From positions 189,256-253,255 of the forward strand of contig JBOFIJ010000016.1 of assembly GCA_051650105.1 (NCBI GenBank): DNA of 64,000 bases. Direction: 5' to 3'. The notes below the pieces were generated by a model, which saw only the letters and a list, made by a program, of their open reading frames with translations, was not told the origin of the DNA and did not search any database. Source of the stretch: CAMWXW01 sp051650105 (GTDB lineage Bacteria; Desulfobacterota; Desulfovibrionia; Desulfovibrionales; Desulfovibrionaceae). The translations under genes were made by a program, and so were the position numbers. Shown in pieces: positions 46,916-56,153 of the stretch (within the stretch, counting starts at the first letter, position 1; each line of letters opens with the position of its first letter).

Positions 46916-47442
46916 ATATTGTGTTCTCTATATATCAATATATGTTGTAGTAGAGAAGTATTCTACTTCACATATTGTATTTATTTTTAGAAAAGAGTGT
47001 CTTTTTATTTCTTCTAGTGAATTTGTATGAGTGTATTTTCCTCTTTTAACGCTAAATATCCCCAGATTTTTTCCAAGAATCGATAGTATATTTGTACTTT
47101 GTCTTGGGGAAAATAAAGTAGCGTTCGTCGTTGTATTTATTGTTAAGTAGAGTAATTTGTTTATAGTACCTAGTTTTTAGAAGGTGAAAAGACGTAATAC
47201 TGTCGTGAAAATAGTTTGTATTTTGGGTAATTTTTTATTATCGTGTGCAGTAATTTTTTGAAGAGAAATATAATATATATGTATGGTCATTTATTAGTAC
47301 TATAAAATGGGGCAATAATACGATATAGTATGTGGTACATGATACTATATAAAAAAGTTTTTATTGTGCATATTTATAGGGGGGATACCTATATAATTAT
47401 ATAATATAACATAATGTACTTTATATGTATTCTATGTTTGGA
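46916..47442 (+). other. 527-bp non-coding region with two inverted repeats
   Basis: Two folding candidates were seen. First, AACGCT (47048-47053) pairs with AGCGTT (47120-47125), and CCAAGA (47073-47078) with TCTTGG (47102-47107), giving a nested imperfect rod. Second, ATATAGTAT (47323-47331) and ATACTATAT (47342-47350) form a perfect 9-bp stem with a 10-base loop. No gene is visible. The function of these elements is unknown. Confidence 0.4.
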
Positions 47443-48516
47443 TTACACTCTTTGTAGTATATAATCATTTGGAATATGTTGTCCTCTTGGAATTGCAGAA
47501 AGAGTTGCTGTATGGTAGTAACCATATTGTGAATGAAGAAGGTCTCCAGTATAAGCAACCATAATGGCATTATCTGTACATAGTGGCATTGAAGGATATA
47601 ATAGTGGTATGGTATATTGCATAGAAATATTGTGCAGAACTGAACGCAGTGATGTATTAGAGGCGACTCCACCAGCAAGTAAAAATGAGTGAACAGGCAT
47701 TGCATTTTCTTTACAGTGTTTATATGCTAAGACAAATTTATTGGCCAGTGTGTGAGATATTGTATATGCTAAATCTGCACACAATTGCTGAACATGTTGA
47801 TTGTTCAGAAAATCTTCTTCTTTTTTGGAAGATATACAGCAGTCTGGATTTTTTTGTATATAATGCATAGCAGATGTTTTTAATCCACTAAAACTATAAT
47901 TAAGGGATGAATTATGTATATAGGGTGCTGTGAACGTATTGTGGCGTGCTGTTATTTTTTGAGAACATAAGTCTATCAGTTTACCAGATGGATAAGGCAT
48001 GCCCATCATTTTACCTACCTTATCGTATACTTCTCCAACGGCGTCGTCTAATGTATATCCTAGCAATGTGAATTGCAAGGGGGATGTAACATAATATATG
48101 TGGGTGTGTCCTCCAGAAACTAAAATGGCTAGTGCTGGATAAAGAATGGTATTTTCTATATTATTGACAAGAATATGAGCATGTAAATGATTAATACCCA
48201 AAAGGGGTTTATCTAAGGAAAAATGAAGTGCTTTTGCGAACGCTATTCCAACAAGAAGGCTTCCCAATAACCCTGGTCCTCTTGATACTGCTATAGAAGT
48301 GATATCATCAAAACATGCGGAGGACGCGGTAAAAAGTTCTTCTATAAGGGTTTCTAAAGCAGTATAATGTTCTCTTGATGCTATTTCTGGAACGACTCCA
48401 CCAAAGAGACCATGTGTTGCTACTTGAGAATAAAGACTTTGAGAAAGAATTTTTTTCCCCGAGACTAAAGCGAGTGCTGTTTCATCACATGATGTTTCAA
48501 TACCTAAGCATACCAT
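47443..48516 (-). CDS. tsaD: tRNA N6-adenosine threonylcarbamoyltransferase
   Basis: TsaD transfers the threonylcarbamoyl group to A37 of ANN-decoding tRNAs, with TsaB/TsaE. The 357-residue ASKHA protein starts MVCLGIETSCDETALALV. The metal-binding pair His110/His114 lies in NHLHAH, with SGGHTHIYYV near residue 134 and LLAGGVASNTSLRS near residue 275. The start is three bases after fbp, so translation is coupled. Confidence 0.96.
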   Translation of the reverse strand: MVCLGIETSCDETALALVSGKKILSQSLYSQVATHGLFGGVVPEIASREHYTALETLIEELFTASSACFDDITSIAVSRGPGLLGSLLVGIAFAKALHFSLDKPLLGINHLHAHILVNNIENTILYPALAILVSGGHTHIYYVTSPLQFTLLGYTLDDAVGEVYDKVGKMMGMPYPSGKLIDLCSQKITARHNTFTAPYIHNSSLNYSFSGLKTSAMHYIQKNPDCCISSKKEEDFLNNQHVQQLCADLAYTISHTLANKFVLAYKHCKENAMPVHSFLLAGGVASNTSLRSVLHNISMQYTIPLLYPSMPLCTDNAIMVAYTGDLLHSQYGYYHTATLSAIPRGQHIPNDYILQRV

Positions 48517-48519
48517 AAT

Positions 48520-49524
48520 TTATGCATCCAAAGTGCAAAGAATTGTTTCTATGATATTCATTTCATATTGAGAACCGATATATAGTGCTGAACGAGAATG
48601 AATACTTTCTGGACGTATAGAGGCAATAGACTCTTTACCCTTTGTTGCTTTTCCTCCAGCTTGTTCAATAATATAAGAAAGGGGAATTGTTTCATAAAGA
48701 AGACGGAGTTTATCTTTCTTTTTTCCATTACTATACATTGTTGGGTATAGAAAAATACCGCCATACAATAATGTTCTGTGTATATCTGCTACTAAAGATC
48801 CAACATATCTATGTGAATAGACTTTCCCTGTTTTTGTATTATTTTCTTTAAAATAAGTGACAATTTTTTTTGTAAGTGGATCCCAATATTTGGTGTACCC
48901 TTCGTTAACGGAATAGATATGTCCGTATTCTGGTATAGTAATATGTGGATGTGTGAGAAGAAATTGATCTCTTTCTTTGGAAAAGGTAAAAGCTTGTACT
49001 CCAAAACCTAAAGATATAACAAGTATTGTTGATGGACCATAGAGGATATACCCGGCCCCGACAAGAGAATTCATTGACTGTAAGAAATCATTTTCAGTTA
49101 ACTGTATATCTAAGGAAGTAGGTTTTTTTATTATAGAGAAAATACTTCCTACATTTATATTGGTATCGAGATTTGATGAACCATCTAGTGGGTCAAAATT
49201 GATGAGATAGGATCCTTTTTTTGTATTTTCAAAAAAGATATATTCTTCAGATTCTTCTGAAGACACTCCAGCAATACAATGTAATTCTCTCAGGGCATCA
49301 ACAAAAATAGTATGAGAGAAGAGATCAAGTTTCTGAACTTGTTCCCCTTGTATATTGGTATCTCCTGTTAAACCAAGAGATTGTGTGCATGCTGCATTTG
49401 TGAGCTGCCAAGAAATTTGTTTTGCACAAGAAGAGATACACAAAAGTATAGAAAGCAGTTCGCTATCAAGATTTGTAGTAATTTGTTCATTTGTACAGTA
49501 TTCATTAAGAGTAGTATAAGACAT
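48520..49524 (-). CDS. fbp: Class I fructose-1,6-bisphosphatase
   Basis: The gluconeogenic enzyme that hydrolyses fructose 1,6-bisphosphate. Metal-binding motifs GVSSEESEE near residue 87 and FDPLDGSSNLDTNINVGS near residue 110 are present. Length 334 from the ATG at 49524, which has GGGAG six bases upstream; five further codons are open. With ppsA in the same window, an active gluconeogenic route is likely. Confidence 0.95.
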   Translation of the reverse strand: MSYTTLNEYCTNEQITTNLDSELLSILLCISSCAKQISWQLTNAACTQSLGLTGDTNIQGEQVQKLDLFSHTIFVDALRELHCIAGVSSEESEEYIFFENTKKGSYLINFDPLDGSSNLDTNINVGSIFSIIKKPTSLDIQLTENDFLQSMNSLVGAGYILYGPSTILVISLGFGVQAFTFSKERDQFLLTHPHITIPEYGHIYSVNEGYTKYWDPLTKKIVTYFKENNTKTGKVYSHRYVGSLVADIHRTLLYGGIFLYPTMYSNGKKKDKLRLLYETIPLSYIIEQAGGKATKGKESIASIRPESIHSRSALYIGSQYEMNIIETILCTLDA

Positions 49525-49691
49525 AATGTCTCCCATCACGAAATAATATTTAATTGATAGTATAAGAACATAGATCTTTATGCAAGCAATAGCGTAACTA
49601 TATCCATTGCTTTGTGGCTCTTGTATAGTATCAGGAAGAGGTGTTTAGGGTGATACTGTGAATATTTATGAGGAAAAAGATAGTAAAAGTA

Positions 49692-49720
49692 TTGCAAAAT
49701 TGAAATAAAAGAAGTACATT
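49692..49720 (+). promoter_or_regulatory. Candidate promoter of the ferredoxin gene
   Basis: TTGCAA (49692-49697) is 17 bases from TACATT (49715-49720), 59 bases upstream of the start codon. The -35 and spacing match the candidate rnf promoter. Confidence 0.5.
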
Positions 49721-49778
49721 ACTTGTGGTTTTTATTGGGTAGAGTAGAAACCTGTCAGTTAATTTAAGGAGATATATT

Positions 49779-49967
49779 ATGAGTGATGTCGCATTAATCC
49801 TAGATACTGAAGACTGCATTTCTTGTCGTGTGTGCTATGATGAAGCGCCTGCTTTTATTGATTGGAATGATGATGATAACATGCCAGTACAAAAAAGTGC
49901 ACATGTACCAAAAGAAGTTGCGGATGAATTGATCTCTGTATGTCCTTCCGAGTGTTATTCTTTATAG
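49779..49967 (+). CDS. Single-cluster [4Fe-4S] ferredoxin
   Basis: The 62-residue protein has DCISCRVCYDEAP (Cys13, Cys16, Cys19) and the distal SVCPSECYSL (Cys55 before Pro), which together ligate one 4Fe-4S cluster in Desulfovibrio-type ferredoxins. The extra Cys59 is worth noting. An AAGGAG site lies seven bases before the ATG, and the gene has its own promoter. It is a plausible electron donor to RnfB. It is monocistronic, with a hairpin just after. Confidence 0.9.
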   Translation: MSDVALILDTEDCISCRVCYDEAPAFIDWNDDDNMPVQKSAHVPKEVADELISVCPSECYSL

Positions 49968-49987
49968 AAACCGTATATTGTAATTAG

Positions 49988-50027
49988 GAAAAGAGACTTC
50001 GTTTTTTAGGAAACATTGTCTCTTTTC
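49988..50027 (+). terminator. Hairpin downstream of the ferredoxin gene
   Basis: GAAAAGAGAC and GTCTCTTTTC form a perfect 10-bp stem around a 20-base loop, 20 bases past the stop codon. No U-run follows directly, so termination efficiency is uncertain; the position favours a 3'-end role. Confidence 0.45.
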
Positions 50028-50205
50028 TAGGAAAAAAGTACATGGTTCCTTTTTCTTTGTTTTTCTCCCGCTTATCTTTTTTTATGAACATTATATTTGC
50101 ATATTGCTTTTAAAGAACTATTGTTCTCACCTTTATTGTTTAATTATAGTAAGAATATTTTCGTAAACGGTGGAACAATGTTTAAATTATTAGTAGGTAT
50201 GTTGT

Positions 50206-51045
50206 ATGTATAATGATGTAGGGGCTTCTTCCATATTGTTGATAGGAAAAGATAGAAAGAGTATACGTTTTGAAGCTACTATGTTGCGTTCTGTGGGTGT
50301 TTCTACTATCAGAGCCTTAGTAGATGTTGAAGAATATTTAGAATATATGCCTATATATCCTATTGATGCTATTTTTATTCAAGAAGAGTATTCACATATT
50401 CCAGCATTTAGGCTTGTTAATCTTTTGAGAAAAGAATATGAATCTAACGTGGCTATTGTTATGATTTTTTCTTCTTCTCCTTCTGTTTCCGCTCTTCGTT
50501 TTATGGAACAAGCTGGAGCGGCGCCTTTATTAAGGCCATATACAAAAAGAGATGTTCAGCGTGCTTTAGTGCAATCTAAACGTTATGCTTTTTTAAGTAC
50601 TACCAATTCTGATGTAGAGTATCCTAAATTTGAATTTGAACGCGAAGAGAAGAGTGTGTATGATGAGATAAAACTTGATTCTGGAAATGACAACTTCTTG
50701 GTTATTATGGCAAATTTACAGTTTTTTCTTATATCTGGGCTATTTGTGGATGCTGCTAAAGCATATGCTGATATTGTTGAACAGATGTCTGATGTGAAGA
50801 TGTATACACTGATAAGTAGAACAGTACTTCAAACAAAAGAACCAGAAAAAACCATTGAAAATTTTTGTCTTGCTTTGGAAAAAAATAATTATGTTGAAGA
50901 TGCTAGAAAAATAAGAAAACGAGCATTTGAAAATATTACCCTTAATAGAAAGGAATCTATAAAGGAGATGCATAAAGAACATACTTCATCAAAAAATCTT
51001 CTTTCTAAACAGGACACGTCTACAGAGCATAAACATATAAAATAA
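50206..51045 (+). CDS. Pseudo-receiver response-regulator-like protein
   Basis: The 279-residue protein starts with a CheY-like fold (ILLIGKDRKSIRFEATMLRSVG). Its phosphoacceptor position is Gln59 in DAIFIQEEY, where a receiver has Asp, and the switch Lys is replaced by Arg near residue 110 (LLRPYT). It therefore cannot be phosphorylated in the usual way. The C-terminal half is helical (LFVDAAKAYADIVEQMSD, PEKTIENFCLALEKNNYVEDA) and looks TPR-like, with a charged tail. No kinase is nearby. It probably acts by protein contacts. Confidence 0.65.
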   Translation: MYNDVGASSILLIGKDRKSIRFEATMLRSVGVSTIRALVDVEEYLEYMPIYPIDAIFIQEEYSHIPAFRLVNLLRKEYESNVAIVMIFSSSPSVSALRFMEQAGAAPLLRPYTKRDVQRALVQSKRYAFLSTTNSDVEYPKFEFEREEKSVYDEIKLDSGNDNFLVIMANLQFFLISGLFVDAAKAYADIVEQMSDVKMYTLISRTVLQTKEPEKTIENFCLALEKNNYVEDARKIRKRAFENITLNRKESIKEMHKEHTSSKNLLSKQDTSTEHKHIK

Positions 51046-51337
51046 CCGTACCGTATACTATTTTTTCATAATAGAGGGTGTGTTCTTAAAAAGATAATGT
51101 ACTTTAGAAGAGTATAGTGAAAAAACTTTTTGTGTGCTGTTATTTCTTATTTAGTTTTGATGTTTCCTTCATCACGTTCTTCATACGCAATATAAGAGTT
51201 ATTAGATTTTCTTATTGTAATGGATATATTATGGTAAAGGACCAAAATAGTGCTCTATACACAAAGAATATGTATATAGTAATACGTACGGATATTGGTG
51301 GGAAATATATATTTTCTTGTCAATATGCAGAGGGTAA

Positions 51338-52084
51338 TTACGATAGATATGTTTGAATAGTATAATAGTGTAAAAGACTAAGTTTTGGAAAGAGCCATAA
51401 GTGTTCTTTTTTCATTTCTAAATATTGTGAAGCAATGTTATTTTCTATCTTATTTCCAAAACAAGCATCATAATATCTTTTCTGTGGAAGTGTTTCAAAA
51501 TGTGCATCTGGATAAAATATTGTGTATATCTCTGAGGTGACAGGAGTATAGATGGTAGGGGCAGCATAATGCCAAATACTATGAGGGCTATATAATGTTC
51601 CTGAAGTAATATTTCTTGAGGTATAATTATTCTTTGTTTTATTAAAGATGGTATCATATTCTTTTTGGGGAACAATATATATTTCCTCAATTCCTAGTAA
51701 TTCTAAGGCTGTGTGCAATGGTGAAGGTATTTTTGTATTTTCTGTAAAAAATAATTGTGAAGGAATTCGTAGAATTTGTGCTGGTACTAGTAAGGATAAT
51801 ATGATGGGTATTGAGAATATTGAAGGGAGAAATAAAGAAAAATATTCTATTTTATTATATACTTTTTTTAAAGAGATTGAAGAATAGATAGAGGTACTAG
51901 ATATAATAGAACAATGTTCTTCTTGGTATATAGCGTATAAAAAAGCAATATGTTCTTTAAATGCAGCTCGTAATTCTTTTGGCACTGTTTCATAATGTAT
52001 TTTTGTATCGAGAAGACAAGAATGAGAATAGTCTTTTAGAAATAATTCCCAATCTTCAAACGTATGTGGTAATAATCTATGCAT
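51338..52084 (-). CDS. Degenerate HisD-like (histidinol dehydrogenase-related) protein
   Basis: The 248-residue protein matches HisD in pattern, not in active site. VPKELRAAFKEHIAFLYAIYQ resembles HisD's helix before the core, SLFLPSIFSIPIILSLLVPA parallels the GLYIPGGSAPLFSTVLMLATPA segment, LELLGIEEIYIVPQ parallels the CGVQDVFNVGGAQ segment, and TPVTSEIYTIF parallels MPAGPSEVLVI. KKEHLWL keeps an EHL near the end. It ends about 100 residues short and lacks the glycine-rich loops and the GPGN segment. I infer a decayed or repurposed HisD relative by eye, not by search. It starts 17 bases after the next gene's end, without a clear ribosome-binding site. Confidence 0.35.
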   Translation of the reverse strand: MHRLLPHTFEDWELFLKDYSHSCLLDTKIHYETVPKELRAAFKEHIAFLYAIYQEEHCSIISSTSIYSSISLKKVYNKIEYFSLFLPSIFSIPIILSLLVPAQILRIPSQLFFTENTKIPSPLHTALELLGIEEIYIVPQKEYDTIFNKTKNNYTSRNITSGTLYSPHSIWHYAAPTIYTPVTSEIYTIFYPDAHFETLPQKRYYDACFGNKIENNIASQYLEMKKEHLWLFPKLSLLHYYTIQTYLS

Positions 52085-52101
52085 ATGAACTCATTATCGC
52101 A

Positions 52102-53250
52102 TTATAAAATAGGTTTATTAATTTTTTCTTTCATGTAATTTAGCATAAGTAGAGAAACTTTTTCTTCGTCTGAGAGAAGTTGTGAATATGCGCCGTTTTT
52201 AAGGATTTTCTGAAATTCTACTTCTTTTAGTATTGGATTTTTAAGGGAGATCTGAGACAGTGTATCTGAATACCCTTTTAATTCTCGATCCAAAGTATCT
52301 GTTGAGAGTTTTTTAAGCGAGGTGTAGTGTTCACGTAGATTGTTTTGTGAAGGTAAAGAAGGGTTTGAAAAAACCTCGTTTATGGAATAAAGAACTCTTT
52401 TTGATCCTTTATAAATATGTTCTGCACTCACAACATTTACTCGAAGCCAGCCTGCGCGAAGCCATTTGAACAAAAGAACTTCTGTTTTATTAGGTTCTTT
52501 TTCGACAAAGACAAGAACCATTGCGGAATTGTATATGTGGGTTTCAAGGGCTCCTGCAACAGGATCTGTCCCTCCTTTAATATTGGAATATACATAATTC
52601 CAATTCTGGTCATTGCCTAAAATAACAGATTTTTTGGAAGGTGTTGATTTGGTATTTTGTGAGTGAACAAAAATTGTTACTTTTTTATTTTGATACGGGA
52701 TAAGAAGGATCATCTTATCTATAGGGTAGCTGTAAGAAGCACCTGTAAACATATCTGGTGCTGTTTCTTCTCTTTCTTTTCTAAAAGAAATAATGGGCTC
52801 CGCCAAAGTATCTTCTAGAAAAAGTTTGACTAAATCACTAGAAAGGGGGGCTATTTTTTGAAGGATACCTACAGAACGCAAGCCTGAAGGTTGTAGTATT
52901 GATTGTGGCAATGTTTCATCTGTAAAATAGGAAATAACTTTTGAATATGAGGCATCAATTTTCTCTCGAAGAAAGGCACCTTCTGCATCCCTTGCTTTTA
53001 TTGAAATTGTTCCAGAAGCTTGGTCAGAAAATAAGGAAAAATTGAGTAATGGCACTATTTCTTGAGAATGTATTTTTTTAGTTTTTTGTTTTAGAATGGC
53101 AAATAGGTATGTAATAGCATTTTCTATGGGCTTATCTAATTTTTTTTTATTGCTAAGTTTTATTGCGATATCTTTGAAATTAGGAGATGAGAACACTACT
53201 GTGGGGTGGAAGAAAAAGAAAAGAATAAAGATGAAGGACATGATTCTCAT
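52102..53250 (-). CDS. Secreted protein of unknown function
   Basis: The 382-residue product starts at the ATG at 53250, with GAGG nine bases upstream; an upstream ATG at 53283 adds 11 residues but lacks a site. It has a signal peptide (MRIMSFIFILFFFFHPTVVFS). The body is mixed alpha/beta with no family I recognise and no catalytic motif. The segment AGALETHIYNSAMVLVFVEK is central. It is followed by the HisD-like gene 17 bases later, so both may form an operon. Confidence 0.75.
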   Translation of the reverse strand: MRIMSFIFILFFFFHPTVVFSSPNFKDIAIKLSNKKKLDKPIENAITYLFAILKQKTKKIHSQEIVPLLNFSLFSDQASGTISIKARDAEGAFLREKIDASYSKVISYFTDETLPQSILQPSGLRSVGILQKIAPLSSDLVKLFLEDTLAEPIISFRKEREETAPDMFTGASYSYPIDKMILLIPYQNKKVTIFVHSQNTKSTPSKKSVILGNDQNWNYVYSNIKGGTDPVAGALETHIYNSAMVLVFVEKEPNKTEVLLFKWLRAGWLRVNVVSAEHIYKGSKRVLYSINEVFSNPSLPSQNNLREHYTSLKKLSTDTLDRELKGYSDTLSQISLKNPILKEVEFQKILKNGAYSQLLSDEEKVSLLMLNYMKEKINKPIL

Positions 53251-53445
53251 AAGGAGAAACCTCAAAGATGATTTTCGGCGCATCTATCAATAACACGTTT
53301 CGGCTAGCACGGAGTGCAATCATACTGTAGTTTGTTTTTATTGTCAATGTAATAATATAATTACTCTCTATGTTATTCTTGATAGTCCTTCACGTCGTGT
53401 TATTTTTTTGTGAAGTCATTTCTAGGAAAATAAGATCGTAAAGAT

Positions 53446-53466
53446 AAACACATTAATAATGTGTTT
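53446..53466 (+). promoter_or_regulatory. Palindrome upstream of htrA
   Basis: AAACACATT-AAT-AATGTGTTT is a perfect 9-bp inverted repeat with a three-base centre, about 87 bases before the htrA start codon. It could be an operator or a hairpin in the leader. Confidence 0.35.
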
Positions 53467-53552
53467 TGCAGAGATGCGCTTTGCCATTTTCTTTACTTTC
53501 ATTAAAATTTTTTGTACAATGCTTCTTTCTATAAATATGAGGGAACACATTC

Positions 53553-54980
53553 ATGAAAAAGATAGCACTATCTATACATCTGGTATTTGTTTTTGGAATA
53601 TTGTACACAGACCTCTTTGTTAGTCAAAGTGTGGCTCAAAATTTTGTGCCTATTATTGAAAAAATAGCACCTGCCATCGTTAATATTTACACAGAATCTA
53701 CTTCTAAAAAAGTGGCTAATCCACTTTTAGAGATGTTTAGAGGGTTGCCTCCTCAGGTATTGGAACGTTTTAAGGAGCATTTTGGAGAACTTGAAGGTGA
53801 TGGAAAATTTCCAAGACGACAATCGCTCGGCTCAGGTTTTATTATCTCTGCAGATGGATATATTGTCACAAATAACCATGTTATAAAAAATGCAGATGTT
53901 GTGAGAATTACTTTACAAGATTCAGAAAAACAGGAGCCTTATATTGCAAGAATTATTGGGATTGACGAAGATAGTGATCTTGCTCTCCTTAAAATAGAAG
54001 CCACGTCGTTACCTGTTCTCGTTTTTGGAAATTCTGATTCAGCAAAAGTGGGTGAATGGCTTTTAGCGATAGGGAATCCATTTGGTCTTGGGCATACTGT
54101 CACTGCTGGAATATTAAGTGCTAAAGGAAGAAATATTGCTTCCGGCCCTTTTGATAATTATTTACAAACAGATGCTTCTATTAATCCTGGAAATAGTGGC
54201 GGCCCTCTTGTTAACATGAAAGGAGAGGTCATAGGAATAAATACTGCTATTATTGCACAGGGGCAAGGGCTTGGTTTTGCTATTCCAAGTAATATGGCAT
54301 CCTCTATTATTTCTCAGTTAAGAACAAGTGGGAAAGTTCGTCGAGGATGGATTGGTGCCGCGATACAAGATATTACGTCAGACACAGCAAAGGCATTAAA
54401 TTTAGGTAACCAAAATGGAACACTTATTGGTTCTGTTATTAATCAAGGTCCAGCATATAAAGCTGGATTACGTGCTGGAGATATAGTTATTAGTGTTAAT
54501 GGGAAAGCTGTTCAAGATGCCTCTGATTTTTTGCGTAGTATTGCTGGGTTTCAACCTGGACAAAGTATTTCTATTTCTTATTTACGAGACGGAAATAAAA
54601 GAGATACTGTTGTAAAGCTTGGTGAACGTACTCTGGAGAATCTTGCTTCCACTAGCTTAGGGCCTTCTCCTGTAAAAAAATCGAATGCGCAGATTACTGA
54701 TCTTGGTATCACAGTGCGAGAACTTACTCAGGAAGAATACAGAAACCTTGGAATTCCGGCAGCCGTGAAAGGGCTACTTGTTGTGAGAATTGATAAAGAC
54801 AAGGCTGTGGCAAGCTCTGGTATTCAAGAAGATGATATTATCGTTAGCGTGAATATGAAGGCAGTTCAGGATGTAAAAGCTTTCTCAACTCTTGTTAAGG
54901 AATCTAAATCTCGAGGAGCTATTTTATTGAGGATTTTTAGAAAAGGAGATTCTTTTTTTGTTAGTTTACCATTAAAGTAA
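53553..54980 (+). CDS. htrA: Periplasmic serine protease/chaperone HtrA (DegP/DegQ)
   Basis: An envelope quality-control protease of 475 residues with a signal peptide (to about residue 28). The trypsin-like domain has His109 in VTNNHV, Asp142 in EDSDLALLK and Ser215 in GNSGGPLV, the complete triad. Two PDZ domains follow, GWIGAAIQDI (about 280-370) and the one ending KAVQDVKAFSTLV. GAGGGA lies eight bases upstream of the ATG. It is monocistronic, with a hairpin 17 bases downstream. Confidence 0.96.
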   Translation: MKKIALSIHLVFVFGILYTDLFVSQSVAQNFVPIIEKIAPAIVNIYTESTSKKVANPLLEMFRGLPPQVLERFKEHFGELEGDGKFPRRQSLGSGFIISADGYIVTNNHVIKNADVVRITLQDSEKQEPYIARIIGIDEDSDLALLKIEATSLPVLVFGNSDSAKVGEWLLAIGNPFGLGHTVTAGILSAKGRNIASGPFDNYLQTDASINPGNSGGPLVNMKGEVIGINTAIIAQGQGLGFAIPSNMASSIISQLRTSGKVRRGWIGAAIQDITSDTAKALNLGNQNGTLIGSVINQGPAYKAGLRAGDIVISVNGKAVQDASDFLRSIAGFQPGQSISISYLRDGNKRDTVVKLGERTLENLASTSLGPSPVKKSNAQITDLGITVRELTQEEYRNLGIPAAVKGLLVVRIDKDKAVASSGIQEDDIIVSVNMKAVQDVKAFSTLVKESKSRGAILLRIFRKGDSFFVSLPLK

Positions 54981-54996
54981 GTGCATATACAAAGAG

Positions 54997-55030
54997 CAGA
55001 TAAGGGAAGTATATATACTATCCTTATCTG
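54997..55030 (+). terminator. Hairpin downstream of htrA
   Basis: CAGATAAGG and CCTTATCTG form a 9-bp stem, enclosing a self-complementary AGTATATATACT, so the whole 34 bases fold into an extended rod. It begins 17 bases after the stop. No U-run follows on the plus strand, but the position is typical of a 3' end. Confidence 0.5.
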
Positions 55031-55193
55031 TGGCACACACTAAATATCGTATCGTTCGGAGAATTTATTTTATCTTATTCTGTATACTGGTTATTGTTAT
55101 CTTACTAATTTCTATGGCTATAATCAAAAATATGGTGTATGTTTTTCCCTTCCTACATAAAAAATTCTTATAAATTTATTTAGAACTATATTG

Positions 55194-56144
55194 CTAGGAG
55201 AGAATATCTTTTTTAGCATGTGTAGAGAATATTTTTTGAATACTAATAAGGGCATATTCTAAAGCTTGTTTTTCTGTAATATTTCCTATTTTAATCTTAT
55301 ATTCTGTTTCAGAAAGAATACTGAATATTGTTTGAACATTTTCTATATTCAAAGAAGAGGCTATCTTTTCTTTTTGTTTATAAAGGAATGGTGCCAAATT
55401 TGGTGGCTCTCCCATAATAAATTGTATATAAACACACAAATCTTTTTGTAACAGTGAACTAAATAAGAAAAATGATGTATTTTCCACTGTAGACAATAAA
55501 GAGGATATATTTTTATTATCTTGCATGATATCTAAAAGATTCCAAATTGTGTGTTCAGGAGTATAGGAAAGAATAGTATCAAGATGAGATGTACTTAGTG
55601 TAGAGCCATCCGAATATATCATCATTTTATCTAATTCTGTTGTTATTGCATAAGCATCTTGTGGAAGAACTTTGGAGAGATATTCCAATGTTTTTCTTTC
55701 AATATGAAAGCCTTTTGAAGTAATATACTGTTGTATAAAGAATGGTATAGTCTGTTTTGTTAACTTTGTTTTTTCTATAATCCATTTTTTTGCGCGAGCA
55801 TGTTGATAACATGGTAATTCTTTTATATGTTTTGGTACTAACTTACTTTCTATAAAGAAGAATAGAATGCGATCTGCTTGTATATGTGATACTACATTTG
55901 ACAGCGTTTTCCAAACTGTGGGAGAAAGTTCATTTGCTTTTCTTAATATGATAATATGAGGATTTGTAAAAAAAGAAGCTGTTTGAATAGTATCCCAAAA
56001 AAGGGTAGGTAATTCTTCTGTTCCCCAATATGTTTTTCTTTCAATGGAACACATTTTTGGAAATGCATTCTTTAAGAGCATTTCAATTTCTATTGATAAT
56101 AATTGAGAATCTTCTGAAATGCAAAATGTGAAAGGATTAAGCAT
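55194..56144 (-). CDS. holA: DNA polymerase III delta subunit
   Basis: The clamp-loader wrench that opens the beta clamp. The 316-residue protein shows the delta-subunit layout: an early acidic strand (FCISEDSQLLSIEIEMLL), the ATPase-like RILFFFIESKLVPK near residue 92 without a functional P-loop, and the helical collar (LVPKHIKEL to SLLSTVENTSFFLFSSLLQ). Similarity in this family is low, but the pairing with the upstream lptE gene is classic. The ATG has AGGAAA seven bases upstream. Confidence 0.85.
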   Translation of the reverse strand: MLNPFTFCISEDSQLLSIEIEMLLKNAFPKMCSIERKTYWGTEELPTLFWDTIQTASFFTNPHIIILRKANELSPTVWKTLSNVVSHIQADRILFFFIESKLVPKHIKELPCYQHARAKKWIIEKTKLTKQTIPFFIQQYITSKGFHIERKTLEYLSKVLPQDAYAITTELDKMMIYSDGSTLSTSHLDTILSYTPEHTIWNLLDIMQDNKNISSLLSTVENTSFFLFSSLLQKDLCVYIQFIMGEPPNLAPFLYKQKEKIASSLNIENVQTIFSILSETEYKIKIGNITEKQALEYALISIQKIFSTHAKKDILS

Positions 56145-56153
56145 GAGTGTTTC

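Noticed and set aside
51117..51356. Plus-strand 79-codon frame starting GTG
   Set aside because: It has a weak possible ribosome-binding site and overlaps the end of the HisD-like gene on the other strand; composition is like random AT-rich DNA, so I do not call it a gene.
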